Shown here: positions 6,581 to 9,067 of the stretch, in pieces
How positions within the stretch are numbered: position 1 is the first letter of the stretch
Layout of the letters: every line of letters begins with the position of its first letter
NCBI GenBank assembly: GCA_964567485.1
Contig: CAZMMX010000079.1
Span: forward strand, 1-9,067
DNA from: UBA1413 sp964567485
Lineage (GTDB): Bacteria; Bacteroidota; Bacteroidia; Bacteroidales; Prolixibacteraceae
Direction of reading: 5' to 3'
Length of the DNA: 9,067 nucleotides
The notes under the pieces: model-generated
Told to the model about the DNA's origin: nothing
Databases searched by the model: none
The model's input: only the letters and a program-made list of their open reading frames with translations
Position numbers and translations under genes: made by a program

Positions 6581-6632
6581 GACTGCCCCTGCAGCGGGGA
6601 AAGCAAAAGCTTCCCCGGCCGCAAGGGCAGTC
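6581..6632. terminator. Long imperfect hairpin between convergent genes, probable bidirectional terminator
   Basis: GACTGCCC (6581-6588) pairs with GGGCAGTC (6625-6632). Inside, GGGGAAAGC pairs with GCTTCCCC around an AAAA loop, giving a nearly continuous GC-rich stem of about 24 bp with a few bulges. It sits between the stop of the plus-strand DUF2490 gene (6515) and the stop of the minus-strand barrel gene (6656). On the minus strand the stem is followed by TCTCTTTT, a usable T-tract; on the plus strand the following bases are not T-rich. It could also be a dispersed repeat element of the genome. Confidence 0.6.
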
Positions 6633-6655
6633 GGTACATTAAGATGTTAATCTGA

Positions 6656-7252
6656 TTATCTTCCCCCGAAGCGGTATCCGAGGGTAAGTCCGAAACCTGA
6701 GTTGGTAATTTTCAAGTCATCATTATCGTCTTCTCCGATATCAATAAGACCGGTTGAAGCGTTGAGTGCGGCCGATAAGCCACCGCCGAATTCTAATCCG
6801 AACATGATTTTCCCACCCATATCGAAGGGTTTGTAGATGTCATTTTCGAACATCTCACCAGCAATGCCATAAGCCAGGTAAGGACCGAATCCGAGCAGTA
6901 TTTTACTGTTTCCCAGTCCGCCCTTATACAGGAAGAGGATGGGGACCTCGATGTAGGAGAGACGGATTTCTTCGTCTAATACGTTCATACCCAAAATATC
7001 CAGTTCATAATTGGCGCCTTTTTGTGCGAAGGATACTTCAGGACGGAGAAAGAATTCCGGTGCAAGGGGAACTTCATAGAAAATACCTGCATCGAATGTG
7101 GGGAACATTTTAGTGTCCAGTTTGTCATCGTTTACTTTAACCGAAAGGTTAAACATATTAAAGGAACCTTTCACCCCAAAACCCTGGGCGAAGGTGTCGG
7201 CAGCTCCAAGAAGGAGAACCGTCATAAGTGTGATGATTGTTAACTTCTTCAT
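6656..7252 (-). CDS. Small outer-membrane beta-barrel (porin-like) protein
   Basis: The 198-residue protein has a signal peptide, MKKLTIITLMTVLLLGAADTFA, cleaved before QGFGVKG. The mature region alternates short barrel strands typical of the PF13568 outer-membrane protein family of Bacteroidota: GVKGSFNMFNLSV, FDAGIFYEVPLAPEFFLRPEVSFAQKGANYEL, RLSYIEVPILFLYKGG, ILLGFGPYLAYGIAG, IMFGLEFGGGLSAAL and a terminal FGLTLGYRFGGR. The start is placed at 7252; an in-frame ATG 15 codons upstream (7297) would put a poor extension before the signal peptide. It lies 81 bases downstream of the OmpA-family lipoprotein gene on the same strand and may share its transcript. The family is structural or transport-related in general; no ligand can be inferred. 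The acidic run GEDDNDD late in the protein is probably an exposed loop. Confidence 0.83.
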   Translation of the reverse strand: MKKLTIITLMTVLLLGAADTFAQGFGVKGSFNMFNLSVKVNDDKLDTKMFPTFDAGIFYEVPLAPEFFLRPEVSFAQKGANYELDILGMNVLDEEIRLSYIEVPILFLYKGGLGNSKILLGFGPYLAYGIAGEMFENDIYKPFDMGGKIMFGLEFGGGLSAALNASTGLIDIGEDDNDDLKITNSGFGLTLGYRFGGR

Positions 7253-7333
7253 AACATGTAAAATTAAAATTTCTGATGAGATGATATTTTTGATCATTAT
7301 GCCCAGTCATAGGGTGGGGCAAAATGACCGCGA

Positions 7334-8002
7334 TTACTCCTGGCTGGCCTGATCTATGGCCTCCTGTTTCATTTTTTCGTTGGGGATGATGACGAACGAA
7401 ACCCTGCGGTTTTCGGTACGCCCTTCCGCAGTGGAATTATCGGCGACGGGCTGGGATTCCCCGTACCCCACCGCTGTAAGGCGACCGGCACTCACTCCCT
7501 GAAGTTTCAGGTAGTCGGCGACGCTCTGGGCCCGTTTTTCTGAAAGGGTCTGATTGTAAGCATCGGGTCCCGTGCTGTCGGTATGTCCCTGGATTGTCAG
7601 GTCTGTATCAGGGTATTTGTTCAGAACTGTGGCCAGGTCATCAATGGTGGCTTTTGATTTAGTGCTCAGGTCTGATTTGTCGGTTCCAAAAAGGACTTTA
7701 GAGTTAAAATTAACGATAATACCCTGTTCTCCTTCCTGATGGATGACTTCGGCATTGGGGACTTGCTGTGCGATTTCCTCGGCTTGTTTGTCCATTTGCC
7801 TGCCTATGATAGCCCCGGCAACTCCGCCTACCGTGGCGCCAATTACTGCGCCAACGCCTGTGTTACCGGCGGTCTTGCCGATGATGGCGCCTGCCGCAGC
7901 TCCGGCACCCGCTCCTATGGCTGCTCCCCTTTGCGTGCGAGTAGTCTTGCATCCGGCAAATACCAGCGTCAGCGATACTAAAAGAATAATAACTCTCTTC
8001 AT
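7334..8002 (-). CDS. OmpA-family glycine-zipper lipoprotein (YiaD-like)
   Basis: Peptidoglycan-associated lipoprotein of 222 residues. A lipobox LVFAGC places the lipidated cysteine at residue 18, directly after a short hydrophobic signal. Residues 26-67 form a glycine zipper, GAAIGAGAGAAAGAIIG and GAVIGATVGGVAGAIIG, which can pack within or against a membrane. The OmpA C-terminal domain occupies about 93-207: IIVNFNSKVLFGTDKSDL, the GHTDSTG motif at 139-145, LSEKRAQSVADYL at 153-165, and the terminal GRTENRRVSFVI, including the conserved NRRV. Such proteins tether the outer membrane to peptidoglycan. Domain order matches E. coli YiaD. It is divergent from the membrane kinase gene and upstream of the porin-like gene. 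A good -7 promoter element lies 73 bases upstream of its ATG. Confidence 0.93.
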   Translation of the reverse strand: MKRVIILLVSLTLVFAGCKTTRTQRGAAIGAGAGAAAGAIIGKTAGNTGVGAVIGATVGGVAGAIIGRQMDKQAEEIAQQVPNAEVIHQEGEQGIIVNFNSKVLFGTDKSDLSTKSKATIDDLATVLNKYPDTDLTIQGHTDSTGPDAYNQTLSEKRAQSVADYLKLQGVSAGRLTAVGYGESQPVADNSTAEGRTENRRVSFVIIPNEKMKQEAIDQASQE

Positions 8003-8074
8003 GTTAGCTCATTTTTTGTTTAACATACAATATCTTATGGGGTTAGGATGTGCCATCTTGTTCATTTTATTTAG

Positions 8075-8082
8075 CAAAAATA
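8075..8082 (-). promoter_or_regulatory. Bacteroidetes-type -7 box for the OmpA-family lipoprotein gene
   Basis: The minus strand reads TATTTTTG, an exact match to the Bacteroidetes housekeeping -7 consensus TAnnTTTG. It would place the transcription start about 65 bases before the ATG at 8002. No exact TTTG -33 element is seen at the usual 19-21 base distance, so the call is moderate. Confidence 0.45.
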
Positions 8083-8095
8083 TAAAACAAATATC

Positions 8096-8103
8096 TATGT
8101 TTG
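8096..8103 (+). promoter_or_regulatory. Bacteroidetes-type -7 box for the membrane kinase gene
   Basis: The plus strand reads TATGTTTG, an exact TAnnTTTG match. A near-match to the -33 element (TTTA, 8070-8073) lies 22 bases upstream, slightly longer than optimal. The predicted start is about 70 bases before the GTG at 8179. Only 13 bases separate this box from the opposing -7 box, so the two polymerases would compete. Confidence 0.45.
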
Positions 8104-8178
8104 GAGCTAAAAAGTCTGAAAAAGGGCATTACGTTATTACCAAATGTCATAAATTAACTTACATCTGTTAATGATAAC

Positions 8179-8925
8179 GTGGAAACAGGAACAAAGTTCA
8201 TACCATTCTTCACCGATAACTTTCCGTCACTTCAAAATGTCGCGATAGGTGTGCCATTTTCCCTGCTATGGACGGTGATTTGTCTGATCATAGCCGGCTG
8301 GTTAAAAAGCCGGGGAATGCGCACCGGGTATACGCGAAAGGTTTTTCATTTCCTCATTTTTATAACGGTGGTGCTGTTGCAATGGCTTTGGGGGACTCCT
8401 GTGGTTCTGGTCTTTGGGACGATGTGTTCTCTGGTGGTCTTTTATGCGGTCTTCCGCGGAGCGGGGAATATCCTCTATGAGGCCGTGGCGCGCGAGAAGG
8501 ATGAACCTCGCCGCAGCTGGTTTGTGATACTTCCCTGGCTGACCACCCTGGTGGGGGGAGTGGTCACCAATGTTTACTTCGGACCTATGGCCATTGCCGG
8601 CTATTTGGTGACGGGCATGGGTGATGCCATTGGCGAGCCAGTGGGCACACGGTGGGGGCGCCATCTCTATAAGGTGTATTCTATGTCGGCGGTCAGGGCT
8701 ACCCGGAGCCTTGAGGGCTCCCTGGCGGTTTTCGGTGTTTCACTGCTCGCACTGGTGATCACCGTGCTGATTTTTCCCTGGTTGGGTGACTCGCCATACT
8801 GGTTCCTCAAGAGTGTGGCCATCGCCCTCCTGTCAACCGTCACGGAGGCATTGACTCCCCATGGCTGGGATAACCTGACCATGCAGGTGGTCCCTGCGGC
8901 TTTGGTCACCCTCTGGATGACGTGA
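8179..8925 (+). CDS. Dolichol/phytol kinase-like integral membrane protein (CTP-dependent lipid kinase or cytidylyltransferase superfamily)
   Basis: This polytopic membrane protein of 248 residues has about six or seven hydrophobic segments (for example 23-42, 56-70, 74-92, 116-145, 183-200, 210-222). Three family signatures appear in order: RKVFHF at 53-58, GMGDAIGEPVGTRWGRH at 146-162 followed by RSLEGSLAVF at 176-185, and EALTPHGWDNLTMQVVPA at 223-240. This pattern is that of the SEC59/VTE5 group, which phosphorylates polyprenols or phytol using CTP at the membrane, and is related to phosphatidate cytidylyltransferases. Substrate is unknown; polyprenol, another isoprenoid alcohol, or a diacylglycerol-type lipid are options. 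The start is GTG at 8179: a TAA lies 24 nt upstream in frame, no ATG intervenes, and the next in-frame ATG (residue 47) would delete the first membrane segment. It is divergent from the OmpA lipoprotein gene. Confidence 0.75.
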   Translation: METGTKFIPFFTDNFPSLQNVAIGVPFSLLWTVICLIIAGWLKSRGMRTGYTRKVFHFLIFITVVLLQWLWGTPVVLVFGTMCSLVVFYAVFRGAGNILYEAVAREKDEPRRSWFVILPWLTTLVGGVVTNVYFGPMAIAGYLVTGMGDAIGEPVGTRWGRHLYKVYSMSAVRATRSLEGSLAVFGVSLLALVITVLIFPWLGDSPYWFLKSVAIALLSTVTEALTPHGWDNLTMQVVPAALVTLWMT

Positions 8926-8937
8926 GTTTAAGCAGGA

Positions 8938-9067
8938 ATGGCAACAAGGTACTGTCTGCTGGCTGTAATTCTGTCGTACGCTTCTTTTTTACGGGTACCC
9001 TTGAAGGAAGGCTCCTTTTTTGGTGGAATCCGTTCTCATTTTGAGAAACCCAGCTGGAATTTGAGAA
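8938..9067 (+). CDS. Possible start of an unrecognised gene, cut by right edge
   Basis: An ATG 12 bases after the membrane kinase stop, preceded by AGCAGGA (a possible weak Shine-Dalgarno), opens a frame that stays open for 43 codons to the window edge. It begins MATRYCLLAVILSYASFL, a hydrophobic stretch that could be a signal or membrane anchor, then turns polar (GSFFGGIRSHFEKPSW). I recognise no family. The close spacing would fit an operon with the kinase. Against it, a short hairpin with a T-run at 9004-9021 lies inside this frame and resembles a terminator. Only one of the two readings is likely correct. Confidence 0.3.
   Translation, partial: MATRYCLLAVILSYASFLRVPLKEGSFFGGIRSHFEKPSWNLR
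9004..9021 (+). terminator. Possible short intrinsic terminator after the membrane kinase gene
   Basis: AAGGA (9004-9008) and TCCTT (9013-9017) form a 5-bp stem with loop AGGC; the T-run covers 9016-9021. It lies about 80 bases beyond the kinase stop. The stem is short and only moderately stable. It conflicts with the possible partial gene at the right edge. Confidence 0.3.

Noticed and set aside
7253..7297. Upstream ATG extending the porin-like protein by 15 residues
   Set aside because: It would place MIKNIISSEILILHV in front of a complete signal peptide; the downstream ATG gives a canonical MKK signal sequence.
7301..7320. GCCC/GGGC inverted repeat between the lipoprotein and porin-like genes as a terminator
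   Set aside because: Only a 4-bp stem with a large loop; too weak to support.
1..9067. CRISPR array, tRNA, rRNA, insertion sequence or phage gene
   Set aside because: No regularly spaced repeats, tRNA-like cloverleaf, rRNA core or transposase/integrase motif was recognised; the only tandem repeat is the 35-base heptamer array.

Overview
The window looks like chromosomal DNA of a Bacteroidota member, probably in or near Bacteroidales or Marinilabiliales. The grounds are gene content (UxaE-type hexuronate catabolism, a VTC/DUF4956/DUF2490 cluster, PF13568-type outer-membrane barrels, a glycine-zipper OmpA lipoprotein), weak or absent Shine-Dalgarno sequences with A-rich leaders, and two exact matches to the Bacteroidetes -7 promoter element TAnnTTTG. 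The assignment rests on recognition of protein families, not on a search. I see no tRNA, rRNA, CRISPR array, insertion sequence or phage gene.

Region 1 (1-3550, minus strand) is a hexuronate catabolic operon transcribed leftward: uxaE (tagaturonate/fructuronate epimerase), uxaC (uronate isomerase), then kdgK (2-keto-3-deoxygluconate kinase, cut by the left edge). Together they take galacturonate to tagaturonate (UxaC), across to fructuronate (UxaE), and after UxuB and UxuA steps encoded elsewhere, KDG to KDPG (KdgK). A 5 x 7-bp degenerate tandem repeat lies between uxaE and uxaC, and a small hairpin lies between uxaC and kdgK.

Region 2 (3551-4130) is a gene-free stretch of 580 bases between divergent transcription units. 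Its uxaE-proximal part holds two perfect 10-bp palindromes and a 13-bp inverted repeat with a 4-nt loop, followed on the plus strand by a T-rich tract.

Region 3 (4131-6515, plus strand) is the most interesting part: a VTC-domain polyphosphate polymerase-like protein, a multi-spanning DUF4956 membrane protein whose start overlaps it by 17 nt, and a DUF2490 outer-membrane-like barrel. It resembles a minimal bacterial counterpart of the eukaryotic VTC complex, in which polymer synthesis is coupled to a membrane subunit, with a possible outer-membrane partner. A long hairpin at 6581-6632 separates it from the convergent genes to the right.

Region 4 (6656-8002, minus strand) encodes an OmpA-family glycine-zipper lipoprotein followed by a small outer-membrane beta-barrel protein.

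Region 5 (8003-9067) has a divergent promoter region with face-to-face -7 boxes, a GTG-initiated integral-membrane dolichol/phytol kinase-like protein, and at the right edge either the beginning of another gene or a short terminator.
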